Below, piece after piece: positions 8,892-18,191 of a DNA stretch of 31,535 nucleotides. Where the stretch lies: the NCBI RefSeq assembly GCF_000208925.1, contig NW_001914901.1, forward strand, positions 58,863 to 90,397. Direction: 5' to 3'. A program made the position numbers and the translations under genes. The DNA is from Entamoeba histolytica HM-1:IMSS (taxonomy: Eukaryota; Evosea; Mastigamoebida; Endamoebidae). The notes beneath the pieces were generated by a model that searched no databases, was not told the DNA's origin, and was given only the letters and a program-made list of their open reading frames with translations. Each line of letters begins with the position of its first letter. The first letter of the stretch is position 1.

Positions 8892-9914
8892 TAAAACTAT
8901 TACAAGAAGTTAAACACAACCATAACTAAAAACGTTTAATTAGGTCAAAAAAAAGAAATATAAAATAAAAATATCTATATGTAGAAGATTATCATAACAA
9001 CTTGTAATATAAACAACATACCAAAGATGTTGGTAGTGATTTACATATTTTATCTCTTCTTTCTTCAGAATCTAGTCTAAACAAATAACAAAAAAATTAA
9101 CATTAAGTAAAATAATAAAATTAAATAAATTAATACAATCAGAAAAAGGTTATGAATAAAAAGGTATAAATAAGCAATAATAAAGAAGATGGGGAAAAAT
9201 TGAGAAAAAATACTTAGAAATGAAAAATCTATTTTAATACAAAATTTGAAAGAATTTACTTTTAAATTAATAACTGATTTGATGGCGTTTTATAAATATA
9301 TAGGAATATACTTTAACTCAATCAATAAACTATCAATAACGTTTGTAATTCAATAAAAAAATAAATATTTATAAACAAATAAAACTATAAAAAACTATAA
9401 AAGATTAAATTTGATAAAATACTTTACTATTTTTTGAATAAAAGTCCTATTAATATATTTTATCAAAAAACTATTTTTCCAACTATATAAATAAGAATAA
9501 ACTTAATCAAACATCTCCTCAAATTATCTATTATCAAAATATTCTTTATTCAATGTAGGAGGTAAGTATCTCTATCTTATATAAATTTTATTTTTTTAAA
9601 AAAGGGTTTGCTGTAATTCATAATGGAAAAGTTATTTTGTATTTAAAATGACAAAAGTTATAAAAACTGTTTAAATACTAAGTTTAGTGTAACTTTTTTT
9701 AGGCAGTAATTATTAAAATTAAATTTAACTTTATAAATACAAAGAAATTGTAATAATAATAAAATCATAGAAAAAGAATAATATTAACTTAATTTAGAAC
9801 AAAAGTCAATAAACTACTTCTTTAATTCTATTAATAAAATATGCTAAATTAGGAGTTTTTTATTTACTAAAAGTAATAATACCATTTTAAATAATCTCAA
9901 CTTGAAATTACCAT

Positions 9915-12737
9915 ATGATTATGCTCGTCATTCTATACTTTTTATTGTCATTTGTTAATGCTACGTTATTTCAATTAAATGAATTTGGTTCAATGGAAAA
10001 ATTTACTTCAGGGCAATCTTCTCATTATCTTGCACAAAACTTAACCAATATATGGGCTTTTTCTAATGAAAAAAAATATGACTTTGTTGATTCTCGTACA
10101 ACTAAATTTTTAATTACTTCTGTTAATGGAGAATCGTTATTATTGTTTAATTTAAATGACTATAAATTTTATTACATTCAATACTCATGCCCTAAAACTA
10201 TTTCAACTGAAACTCAATCAATTTCTGGAACACCACTTTTTTTACGTAATGTTGGTACTCATTTTGTTTTAGCTATGCAAGAATCAGATGTTATTTATTT
10301 CCACACTTTTAATTTTACAATTAAAGACAATTCACTCAAACTCAATGAATTTAAAAAATCAACATCCTTTTCACTGACTGGTGCAAAAAAGTTTAAATAC
10401 ATAAATTGTGATAGTGATTCTTTTTGTATAATTTATACTCAAACTGATTCATCAGTTGTTTCGTATGTTGTTAATAACTTAATGACAGAGTCTAATACAA
10501 TAATTATAAAAGAAAATGGATATTGTACTACACAAAATACACCACCACTATCAACAAGAAAAAATGGAATGGAATGTGTGTCTAAAGATTCATTGACAGT
10601 TACAGGAATTAATCCAATTTCATTTTCAACAGGATTTAGTGAAGAACCAATTTCAGCTGTTGTAAGTATGAATAATGATGACCCAATTTTTATTGCTTTT
10701 TCAGGGAAAAAAGCATATAGTTATCAAGGTAAATTCCAAGTATTTACCAGAGAATATGAAATTGGTGAAACTGTTATAGCTGCTGTTGATCATTATGCAC
10801 TTACATATTCTGGAATTAGGTCGTTTGATATTGACTATCAATTACTTTCATTTAAAAGCCCTGATCCACCCAATGCTGGTTGTAGTGTCGAACCAATAGA
10901 AATAGTTTATAATGTCCCTGCATTAGTGTATCATCCATCAACTATTGCACTAACACAATTATATCCAAATGATTGTATTAAAGAAGTTTTTATTGACACT
11001 AACAATGATGTTAATTTAAATGAACAATCATTAGCAGAATTTGACTTTCAATTAAATATTGGAAAAACTATGTCTATTCCATTAACAAATTTATATTCAC
11101 AAGGATTGTTAAAAATAAATAAAGAAGGAAAGACATATCAAAATGCTCTTCAAACAGCATATGGAATGAAAAAAATTGAAACAAAATCAATTAATGGAAT
11201 GTATCTTTATTTCATGGTCAATTGGACAACAACAGTTAATGGAAAACATAAACAAATTGCTAGTATAGTTAATAATAACAAAATATTAAAATTAAAAGGA
11301 ACTAGTATTACTTATAAAATTAATGCTCAGAAATATAAAATTAATATTATCTCAGAACAAGACCAACTTTCTGATGCTTCTTTTTGGAAAAATTTATCAT
11401 TTGACCAATATGCTAGTTTAATTAATATTAACACTATTTCAAATAAATATTTAGTTCAAAGAATTGTCGCTCAATATTGGAGTCTTCTTACTAATAAATA
11501 CGATACTCTTGTTTCAAATATTTGTATTCCTTCTTCTATTACTAAAGAATTCGTTAGTTATCCAGGTGTCTGTTCTGAAACAACTTATCAATACTCATTA
11601 TCAACACTAACTGGAATAGATGAAGAAACACCTAATTGTTGTGGAACTTCAAGTTGTAATGAAAGAGAATTAGAGACTGTTACATGCCAAATTCAAGGTA
11701 GTGATGTTTATTCATCAACACTATATAAATTAGCACTTCAAAAGAAATATGATTTTATTAATGAATATCAATGTAGGAAATTATACTTTAATGGTGAATT
11801 AAATGCTATAGGTTATGGAAACTGTATTTATTCAAAATTTGAATATCTCATCAACTGTGAAGAAAAAGGTATAACTAGTGAATGTGCTAAAACAATGTTC
11901 TCTAGTACTACTGCTACTACGAGTGTTGAATCAAAAGAAGTTCTTTCAGATTCTGGTGAAGAAGTAACTGTCTCTTCAGTTACATCTGATTCAACAACAT
12001 CAGATAATGTTGTTTCAACACCAGACACATTAAACGTTACAATTCTTAATTTTAAGGTTCAAAATATATTAAATTCACAAAATGATGATCCAAATCAAGA
12101 TAATATTATTTTCCCTGTAGATAAGTCAGTAACCAAAAGAAAAAGAAGAAAAAACAATTTACCTCCAAGACTTAAGTTTAATGCTCATAGAAGATTTACC
12201 TCAAAAAAAGGTGACTCAATTGATTTACCTTCTATTGATCTTGGAGCAAGTGATGATGATGGAAGTGCTTTTCTTGTAGGAGATGGTCTTACTATTGGAA
12301 ATCAAGAATATATTACTGATGACTTCACTGTTTGTGTAGAAGTTAATGATTATTGCTCACAACAATTAGATCCTGACCAACAAATTGACTTAGTATTTGT
12401 GAGAACTGGAGTAAATGAAGATGATGAACTTGTTGTTTTAGACTCAATGACTACTCCCGATTATTTAAATAACCCAAATACAAAGAAAGTATGTAATCGA
12501 GTAAGTCAACCAGGAACAGTTTATCCAGTTGTAACACAAATCCCACCAAAGAATAATGTTAATGATACATCCCCATTAAGTAAAATTATTATTGGTATAC
12601 TTTCTGGAATTTTTGTGATTGCATTTTGTATCATCTCTTCTATTATCATTGTCATTTTAATCAGAAAACAAATTCATCAGAGAAGACTTAGAGTCATTAA
12701 TGAAGCATTCCAAGAAGATTCAATTTCTGACCTTTAA
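9915..12737 (+). CDS. Large type I transmembrane surface protein, unknown function
   Basis: The 940 residues start with a hydrophobic signal peptide (about 1-16); the second ATG at 9921 would also give one. A long ectodomain follows with several N-glycosylation sequons (NLT, NFT, NWT, NVT, NDT) and clustered Cys around 560-640 (CCGTSSC among them). A Ser/Thr-rich stretch lies at about 661-705, a strongly basic KRKRRK at 741-746, then an acidic segment (DLGASDDDG, DPDQQIDL) at about 770-860. One transmembrane helix (891-916) is followed by a 24-residue tail, basic then ending EDSISDL. The basic cluster could be a proprotein-convertase-like site, which is inference. I recognise no known domain; membrane topology is confident, role is not. 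The gene stands alone, about 470 bp from the next short ORF. Confidence 0.85.
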   Translation: MIMLVILYFLLSFVNATLFQLNEFGSMEKFTSGQSSHYLAQNLTNIWAFSNEKKYDFVDSRTTKFLITSVNGESLLLFNLNDYKFYYIQYSCPKTISTETQSISGTPLFLRNVGTHFVLAMQESDVIYFHTFNFTIKDNSLKLNEFKKSTSFSLTGAKKFKYINCDSDSFCIIYTQTDSSVVSYVVNNLMTESNTIIIKENGYCTTQNTPPLSTRKNGMECVSKDSLTVTGINPISFSTGFSEEPISAVVSMNNDDPIFIAFSGKKAYSYQGKFQVFTREYEIGETVIAAVDHYALTYSGIRSFDIDYQLLSFKSPDPPNAGCSVEPIEIVYNVPALVYHPSTIALTQLYPNDCIKEVFIDTNNDVNLNEQSLAEFDFQLNIGKTMSIPLTNLYSQGLLKINKEGKTYQNALQTAYGMKKIETKSINGMYLYFMVNWTTTVNGKHKQIASIVNNNKILKLKGTSITYKINAQKYKINIISEQDQLSDASFWKNLSFDQYASLININTISNKYLVQRIVAQYWSLLTNKYDTLVSNICIPSSITKEFVSYPGVCSETTYQYSLSTLTGIDEETPNCCGTSSCNERELETVTCQIQGSDVYSSTLYKLALQKKYDFINEYQCRKLYFNGELNAIGYGNCIYSKFEYLINCEEKGITSECAKTMFSSTTATTSVESKEVLSDSGEEVTVSSVTSDSTTSDNVVSTPDTLNVTILNFKVQNILNSQNDDPNQDNIIFPVDKSVTKRKRRKNNLPPRLKFNAHRRFTSKKGDSIDLPSIDLGASDDDGSAFLVGDGLTIGNQEYITDDFTVCVEVNDYCSQQLDPDQQIDLVFVRTGVNEDDELVVLDSMTTPDYLNNPNTKKVCNRVSQPGTVYPVVTQIPPKNNVNDTSPLSKIIIGILSGIFVIAFCIISSIIIVILIRKQIHQRRLRVINEAFQEDSISDL

Positions 12738-13206
12738 AAGAGATAAAATTATTTAACAAATAACACGAGTATTTACTATTAACTTTGTCTTTCTTTTTTT
12801 TTAAACCACTACAAAAATGTATAAAACTATTTAGTTAAAAAATAACAATGACATATTCCTATGTACTAATAATTTAACTTATTATTCTTTTATTCATTTA
12901 GATTTGAAACTCGTTATTATTAATACCATTAATATTCTAAGATAATTCCCTCAAGAATTGTTGAATAAATTCATACTGATTCAATTTTTGAATATCTACA
13001 ATTATTAGGTTTCTTTTCTCTTCTATTCATTGTTAAGTCTTTCTTTCAATTAAATCAATTAAGTACAACAAATATGAATGTTTTGAAAAAAAAAAACATA
13101 ATAACTAGAATAATTAATGTCTATTTGAAAAATACCATCTTAATATTTTCATTAAAAAAAGTCTTGTCAAAATAGTTAATTTTACACTGACATATACTGA
13201 TAAACT
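12738..13206. other. Intergenic region without recognised features
   Basis: About 470 bp of AT-rich sequence after the surface protein gene. I see no gene and no repeat shared with the LINE or SINE copies. Confidence 0.5.
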
Positions 13207-13371
13207 ATGGGTAAATGTTGTTTCAAATCTTCTTATATAAATACGAATAATCCTTTTAATTTAACTCAGTTAGAACAAAATAAATATTCAAATAACCTTA
13301 ATATGAAGATTAAATGGTTAATTTTATTGATATATTTTTATATTCCAACAATTTTGAAAATAATAAAATAA
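13207..13371 (+). CDS. Putative 54-aa lipid-modified membrane peptide
   Basis: ATG at 13207 to TAA at 13369-13371. The product starts MGKCCFKSS: Gly at position 2 with Ser/Thr downstream fits N-myristoylation, and the adjacent CysCys fits palmitoylation, a combination seen in small membrane-targeted proteins. The C-terminal third is hydrophobic (WLILLIYFYIPTILKII). It stops 35 bp before the nucleosidase start, so it could also be an upstream ORF on that transcript or just promoter sequence that happens to be open. Unknown family; modest confidence that it is real. Confidence 0.3.
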   Translation: MGKCCFKSSYINTNNPFNLTQLEQNKYSNNLNMKIKWLILLIYFYIPTILKIIK

Positions 13372-13406
13372 AAACTTAAAATAATATAATAAAACGGGAT
13401 TAATTC

Positions 13407-14111
13407 ATGATCATTGGAATTTTAGCTCCTATGAAAGAAGAACTACAAGCCATCTGTGATAAATACCCTCAATCAACTATGTTAGAAAAGTGTGGAATTC
13501 ATTACCATTATATAAAAATTAAGGATAATGAAATAATTATTATGCAATGTGGAGTTGGTAAGGTTAATGCAGCGTTAGCAGTTTCTACTATAAAGCACCT
13601 GTTTAATGTTGACATTATTATTAATTTAGGTAGTGCAGGTGGAATGAAATTAGGACAAAAACCACTTGATATTGTTATTGGCACAGAGTTAGTTTATACT
13701 GACGTTGATATCACTCCACTAGGGTTTGCTTACGGTGAGCTATTAGGTGAGCCAAAGAGTTGGTTTAGTGATAAAGAACTTGTTTCTCTTGCAACTAAGT
13801 GTTCATCATCAGACTTACCAACAATTCACTATGGAACTATAGGAACAAGCGATGCTTTTGTTTCAGCTCCAATGGTACAATCGATTCAAAACAAATTTGA
13901 TAATAGAATTGTTTGTGCTGAAATGGAAGGATGTGCTGTTGCTCATTCATGTACAAAATTAGGAATTCGTTTTATAGTAATTCGTTCATTATCAGATGTT
14001 CCTTCAGAAGATGGTAAGAGTCATGAAAAGATGATGGATTATTTATCAAGAGCATCACATAATGCATCTATATTAGTTTCAAGAATTATTGAACAATTAA
14101 TAGTAAATTAA
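13407..14111 (+). CDS. mtnN: 5'-methylthioadenosine/S-adenosylhomocysteine nucleosidase
   Basis: The 234-residue protein has the length and layout of bacterial MTAN. This enzyme hydrolyses the glycosidic bond of methylthioadenosine or S-adenosylhomocysteine, releasing adenine, in methionine salvage and methyl-cycle detoxification. The catalytic residues fall at the bacterial numbers: Glu12 in APMKEE, Glu174 in AEMEG and Asp197 in SLSD. The phosphorylase-fold motifs CGVGKVNAA and NLGSAGG are intact, as is the substrate-loop region GTSDAFV. Animals and fungi use MTA phosphorylase instead, so a bacterial-type nucleosidase in an amoeba points to lateral transfer (inference). The start at 13407 is supported by perfect register with the family N-terminus. 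Two stop codons, TAA TAA, end the frame. Confidence 0.95.
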   Translation: MIIGILAPMKEELQAICDKYPQSTMLEKCGIHYHYIKIKDNEIIIMQCGVGKVNAALAVSTIKHLFNVDIIINLGSAGGMKLGQKPLDIVIGTELVYTDVDITPLGFAYGELLGEPKSWFSDKELVSLATKCSSSDLPTIHYGTIGTSDAFVSAPMVQSIQNKFDNRIVCAEMEGCAVAHSCTKLGIRFIVIRSLSDVPSEDGKSHEKMMDYLSRASHNASILVSRIIEQLIVN

Positions 14112-14135
14112 TAATTAACTTTTGTTATTTTCTTT

Positions 14136-14342
14136 ATGATTATCTTTTTTATAAGAAGAAGAACTTATAAAAGAAATTTGATGTTTAGTATTAAAATCAA
14201 TCCTGTACAATTAACACTTGATGTTGATGATCTTCCCCATGAAACTAACTCAAGACAAAGTCAACAACCACAAATTTTTACACAAAACCCACCAGTTTCA
14301 ACAAATCAATCAATAACTTCATCCCAACAATCAATATTTTAA
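14136..14342 (+). CDS. Short ORF: membrane segment plus Gln/Ser-rich tail (68 aa)
   Basis: The product starts MIIFFIRRRTYKRN and ends in a Gln/Asn/Ser/Pro-rich tail, like the end of a transmembrane protein with a basic stop-transfer signal and a cytoplasmic tail. It is in the same reading frame as the nucleosidase, separated from it only by the tandem TAA TAA at 14109-14114 and seven codons (LTFVIFF) that extend the hydrophobic stretch. It stops 67 bp short of the end of the convergent phosphofructokinase gene. It may be a tiny gene, a leftover 3' end of a lost gene, or an extension made by rare readthrough; sequence alone does not decide. Confidence 0.3.
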   Translation: MIIFFIRRRTYKRNLMFSIKINPVQLTLDVDDLPHETNSRQSQQPQIFTQNPPVSTNQSITSSQQSIF

Positions 14343-14409
14343 TTAAATAATTTAATTATTTTAATATATTTCTTTAACAAAAAACAATTAAAACAAAAAG
14401 AAGTCTAAA

Positions 14410-16050
14410 TTAATTTTGTTCAAGGAGAAGAGTCTTAGTTGGTTGATCACATACTTCAGATGGACCAAAGTATTGAATAGCACCTGGGAATACAAAATCT
14501 TCAGCTGATGCCCATTGAGCTCGTTTGGATTGATAGAATTTAAATGGTTTTCCTTCAATTTCAACAAGAGCTTTCTTAATAACTGGTTTCATTTCACCAT
14601 TTCTTTGTTCCATATTCATCATAATAGTTAATGGAACACCTCCACAAATCCATTCTTCTGCTGGTTTTTGAAGTCCTGAAATACAACAAATTTGTCCTGT
14701 TTTCTTAAGAGCAAGTAAAATAAAGGCAGTATATCCAAGTGCATAACAATATGTAGAATCAAAATTGCTTGGGAAGGCACATCTTCCTTCATATCCAAAG
14801 AAGTGATGAACTGGAGTAAATGGAACTTTAATACCTCTCTTAACAATTTCAGCTTTAACAATTCCTGATACAAATGATTCAGTTTCAATAGCTGAAACAT
14901 TTACATTTCCATGTGGATCTCTGTCAAGAAGAAGTTGTTTAGCAATGTTATCTGGAAGGTTCTTGAAAGTAGCAGCACAACTTTCAGAAATATTCTCACA
15001 AACAAAAGCTTTTTGAGCTGAGAATTCAGTAATTTTAGAGTATTCTTCTTTCTTGTGTGCAAGAAGATTATTAAGTTCTTTAATAAGTGCTTTAACTTCT
15101 GGAATAAATTCAACAAGTCCTTCTGGAATTAATACTACACCAAAGTTTAATCCTTTCTTATGTCTTTCAATAACAATATCTGCAATTTCTGAAGCAATTT
15201 GACTAACTGTCATCTTCTTATCTTCAACTTCTTCTGAAATAATACAATATGTTGGTTGTGTTTCAAGAGCAGCTTCAAGAGCAATATGAGAAGCAGATCT
15301 TCCCATTACCTTAATAAAGTGCCAATATTTTCTTGATGAAATAGCATCTCTTTGAATATTTCCAATAAGCTCAGAATATGTTTTACAAGCAGTATCAAAT
15401 CCAAATGATGTTTCAATATATTGATTCTTAAGATCACCATCAATAGTTTTTGGTACTCCAACAAAGACACAATCTGAACCATGTGCAGCAAAGTATTCAG
15501 CAAGAAGAGCAGCATTAGTATTAGAATCATCACCACCAACTACAACCATAGCATTAAGTTTTAATGCTGTAATATGTTTAAAAGCAGTAGCAAATTGTTC
15601 TTCAGTTTCAATCTTTGTTCTTCCAGAACCAACAAGATCAAATCCACCTGTATTACGATGTTTATCAACAAGTTCTGCAGTAATTTCAATATAATCATTT
15701 GAAAGAATTCCTCCAGCACCACATCTGAAACCATAAAGTTTATTTTCTTTATTTCCTTTCATTAAACCATCAAAAAGACCAGCAACTACATTATGTCCTC
15801 CTGCAGCAGGTCCACCTGAAAGAATAAAACCACATCTAATAACTCTATGAATATCAGCATTTTTACCTGCAACAATATTACAAATTGGAAGTCCATAAGT
15901 ATGTTTAAATAATTCTGAAAGTTCTTTTTGGTTAACAGCAGATTGGGTTTTAGCACCTTCTTCAATAGTAATATTATCTATATCAGCAATGTGTTTTGGT
16001 AAAACAGGTTTATATTGAAGTCTATATTTGTGGAGAGCAGAAAGAGACAT
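14410..16050 (-). CDS. PFP: Pyrophosphate-dependent 6-phosphofructokinase
   Basis: A 546-residue protein of the long PPi-PFK class that Entamoeba uses as its main glycolytic phosphofructokinase: fructose 6-phosphate plus PPi gives fructose 1,6-bisphosphate plus Pi in the cytosol, saving ATP in an organism without oxidative phosphorylation. The motifs are complete: LSGGPAAGGHN (about 78-87), GGDDSNTNA (172-180), PKTIDGD (200-206), MGRSASHIALE and FGYEGRCAFPSNFD. Asp175 and Lys201 replace the glycines of ATP-dependent enzymes and are the residues known to dictate PPi use, so phosphoryl donor specificity is readable here. Codon use is G/C-richer than neighbours, as expected of a highly expressed gene. 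It diverges from TAP42 across a 219-bp shared upstream region. Confidence 0.97.
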   Translation of the reverse strand: MSLSALHKYRLQYKPVLPKHIADIDNITIEEGAKTQSAVNQKELSELFKHTYGLPICNIVAGKNADIHRVIRCGFILSGGPAAGGHNVVAGLFDGLMKGNKENKLYGFRCGAGGILSNDYIEITAELVDKHRNTGGFDLVGSGRTKIETEEQFATAFKHITALKLNAMVVVGGDDSNTNAALLAEYFAAHGSDCVFVGVPKTIDGDLKNQYIETSFGFDTACKTYSELIGNIQRDAISSRKYWHFIKVMGRSASHIALEAALETQPTYCIISEEVEDKKMTVSQIASEIADIVIERHKKGLNFGVVLIPEGLVEFIPEVKALIKELNNLLAHKKEEYSKITEFSAQKAFVCENISESCAATFKNLPDNIAKQLLLDRDPHGNVNVSAIETESFVSGIVKAEIVKRGIKVPFTPVHHFFGYEGRCAFPSNFDSTYCYALGYTAFILLALKKTGQICCISGLQKPAEEWICGGVPLTIMMNMEQRNGEMKPVIKKALVEIEGKPFKFYQSKRAQWASAEDFVFPGAIQYFGPSEVCDQPTKTLLLEQN

Positions 16051-16269
16051 AAAAATTAAGATACTATTTTTTTCTGTAGTAGTTCTATTTAAGTAGAGTG
16101 CAAATCATCGCAACGTGGCGAAGATTCTGAGGGTTTTTATTAGGTTTATAAGTTTATATTTTGGGTTATTGATTAGTTATAATTTAAAAATGTTTTATAA
16201 AGCAGAGATTGTGAAAAATGATGAAAAGATACCAATAAAGGACAATTAACATAGAAAAATTCAAAAATT
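16051..16269. promoter_or_regulatory. Shared upstream region of PFP (-) and TAP42 (+)
   Basis: 219 bp between two divergent start codons, so it must hold both promoters. On the PFP side, CTACTTAAATAGAAC (minus strand, about 16100-16086) resembles the TATA-like element about 40 bp upstream of the start. The TAP42 side has an exact initiator (listed separately). The stretch around 16105-16135 is the least AT-rich part. Confidence 0.5.
16255..16263 (+). promoter_or_regulatory. Entamoeba initiator element AAAAATTCA
   Basis: AAAAATTCA matches the E. histolytica initiator consensus exactly and ends six bases before the TAP42 ATG at 16270, giving the very short 5' leader typical of the genus. It supports both the start codon choice and the genus assignment. 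Confidence 0.75.
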
Positions 16270-17340
16270 ATGAACTTATTATTTCATTTAAGTGATTATA
16301 TGGATAAAGTAAATGAAAAAGGTGTTTTATCTATGAGCCTTTTACAATCATTTAATAATGTCAAAAATGATGAAGAAGTATTTAATGCATTAAAAGAATT
16401 AGAACAATACAGAATTAAAAAGGAAAAAACATATGCAATAAGTAAAAATGAAGAATATGATGATATTGCTACATCCTCCCTTGGATATTTAATGATTGAT
16501 TATAGTGTTGCAGAGTTATATGGAAAATTACGAGATAATCGTGTACAGGCATTAGAATTATCTCAATCCCATTATATTTCTTTTCTTAATGAAATGGCAC
16601 GACTAAGATTTATTAATAAACAATACATCACTGATATGGTTAATGGTATTAGTGAAACACCAGAACAAGCTAGAAATACTAGAATTGAACGATTTAAAGA
16701 AAGTCAACAAGCCAAAAATATATTAAAAAATATAGAAATCAAAAAGAAACAAGAAAGAGATGGATTAGATGAAGAAGATGAAAGAGAATATTGGAAAGCA
16801 TTATTGAGAGTATGTATTCTTAATTCAATTGATAATTTTGGTTATCAAAAAAGAGAAGTTACAATGTTAAAAGAAATTAATAAATTGAAAGCCAACGGTG
16901 AGTTTGAAAAAAGAAAAGAAAAAGAAGACCAAGAAGCAGAGAAAAGAAGAGGTGGATTTAAAACTTTTACTATTCCTAAACAACCAACTGTTCAAGACTT
17001 ACAACAACTACAAACTTTTGCAGCCCAAAATCAAGAGTATTTTACAACACAATCCAATAATGATAATGGTGTTGTTAAAGAATTTACGTATAAACCTGAG
17101 AAACTTGAAATAATGAAAAATGTATTTAATCCAAGGTTCAAATATGGTAGAATGATGACAGATGAAGACTGGGAAGCAGAAAAAAGAGATGAGATGCTAG
17201 ACCCTATTGAAGAGCCTGAACACACATCTGCAGATGATGACTCAAATGACGATGATGAGAAATTAAAAGAAAAACGTGAATGGGATGAATTTAAAGACGC
17301 TCATCCAAGAGGGTCTGGAAATACCCTTAATATGGGATAA
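16270..17340 (+). CDS. TAP42: TAP42/alpha4 (IGBP1)-like PP2A-type phosphatase regulator
   Basis: A 356-residue protein. TAP42/alpha4 binds the catalytic subunits of PP2A, PP4 and PP6 and links them to TOR signalling and to catalytic-subunit stability. The N-terminal two thirds are helical, with family features: alternating helices up to RIERFKESQQAKNIL (about 138-152), EREYWKALLRVCI (about 175) and REVTMLKE. The C-terminus has the diagnostic acidic linker followed by EWDEFKDAHPRGSGNTLNMG, close to the family's WD(D/E)(F/W)KD.(H/N)PRGSGN end. MMTDEDWEAEKR (about 295) also matches. The start is fixed by the initiator six bases upstream. HOP2 follows 120 bp downstream on the same strand as a separate gene. 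Confidence 0.9.
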   Translation: MNLLFHLSDYMDKVNEKGVLSMSLLQSFNNVKNDEEVFNALKELEQYRIKKEKTYAISKNEEYDDIATSSLGYLMIDYSVAELYGKLRDNRVQALELSQSHYISFLNEMARLRFINKQYITDMVNGISETPEQARNTRIERFKESQQAKNILKNIEIKKKQERDGLDEEDEREYWKALLRVCILNSIDNFGYQKREVTMLKEINKLKANGEFEKRKEKEDQEAEKRRGGFKTFTIPKQPTVQDLQQLQTFAAQNQEYFTTQSNNDNGVVKEFTYKPEKLEIMKNVFNPRFKYGRMMTDEDWEAEKRDEMLDPIEEPEHTSADDDSNDDDEKLKEKREWDEFKDAHPRGSGNTLNMG

Positions 17341-17460
17341 CAAAGAATAATTTTATTTGTTTTAATTATCTCTTATTAAATCTTTTTTTTTTGAGGAATT
17401 CCGAAAAGACAAAAACGAACGGAAAAGAGCCAATCTTCATCTAAAATATTTTTAATTATC

Positions 17461-18165
17461 ATGTCAAAAAGAAAGGATGGTAAAAAGGAAGTAGATGGTG
17501 AGAAAGTTGTTTTGGAATATATGCAAAAACAAAACCGACCTTATAACGCTAAAATAGTATCTGAAAATTTGCATGGAGATGTAAAACTAGCTGAAGTTAC
17601 AAGGATATTAGAAGAATTAAGTCAAAAAGGGGATCTTATTGAAAAAATTAATGGAAAACAAAAGATTTATTGGTACAACCAATCAAAGTTAACTGACATT
17701 ACACCAGAAGTTATAAGAGAATTAGAAAATAAAAGGCAAGAACTAAAGGTTACTCTTTCCACAACTAAAGAAGAATTAATGGTAGAAGAAAAAACAAACA
17801 AAATACTTTCATCGCAATTATCAAATGAAGAGTTAGAAAAACAATTAAAACAACTTTCAGAGGAAGTTAGTAAGTTAGAAGAGAAGTACAAAAAATTTAA
17901 GGATCAAAAAATAACTATTGACCCTAAAGAAAAAGCAAAGTTATTAAAAGATAATGAGTTTTTTGTTAAGGAATGGAAAAAAAGAAAAAGAATATGTAAA
18001 GACGCATCAGAATTACTTACTGAGTCATCAGGAATGAAAATCAGTAAATTATATGAAACTCTTGGAATTGAAACTGATGAGCAAAATGGATTTACACTTG
18101 ATAAACTTATTGACTATCAACCAAAAAGGTCATTAGAGCCAAGTAGAGGTAAAAGCAAGAAATGA
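17461..18165 (+). CDS. HOP2: Meiotic recombination protein HOP2 (PSMC3IP/TBPIP)
   Basis: A 234-residue protein of the usual HOP2 length. HOP2 with MND1 stimulates DMC1/RAD51 strand invasion between homologues in the nucleus. Residues 12-75 form the winged-helix DNA-binding domain (VVLEYMQKQNRPYNAKIV to the KQKIYWYNQ wing), followed by a Leu/Glu/Lys coiled coil (about 80-150) used for MND1 pairing. The C-terminal EWKKRKRICKDASELLTES...LGIETDEQNGF block is the conserved HOP2 tail. No defect is visible. It ends in TGA 26 bp before the stop of the convergent LRR gene, so transcripts likely overlap. Its presence implies retained meiotic machinery in this amoeba. Confidence 0.93.
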   Translation: MSKRKDGKKEVDGEKVVLEYMQKQNRPYNAKIVSENLHGDVKLAEVTRILEELSQKGDLIEKINGKQKIYWYNQSKLTDITPEVIRELENKRQELKVTLSTTKEELMVEEKTNKILSSQLSNEELEKQLKQLSEEVSKLEEKYKKFKDQKITIDPKEKAKLLKDNEFFVKEWKKRKRICKDASELLTESSGMKISKLYETLGIETDEQNGFTLDKLIDYQPKRSLEPSRGKSKK

Positions 18166-18191
18166 ACTATTGTTTTGTTAGAAATAAAAGG

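Larger units (their letters stand above)
8221..9914. other. Intergenic region, 1.7 kb, no convincing gene
   Basis: AT-rich DNA with a small perfect hairpin (8244-8263) and one short ORF (8739-8891). A 94-codon hydrophobic frame on the minus strand (8429-8713) has the composition expected of antisense or random AT-rich DNA. The last ~100 bases should hold the promoter of the gene at 9915; TTTTAAATA at about 9883-9892 could serve as a TATA-like element. Confidence 0.5.
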
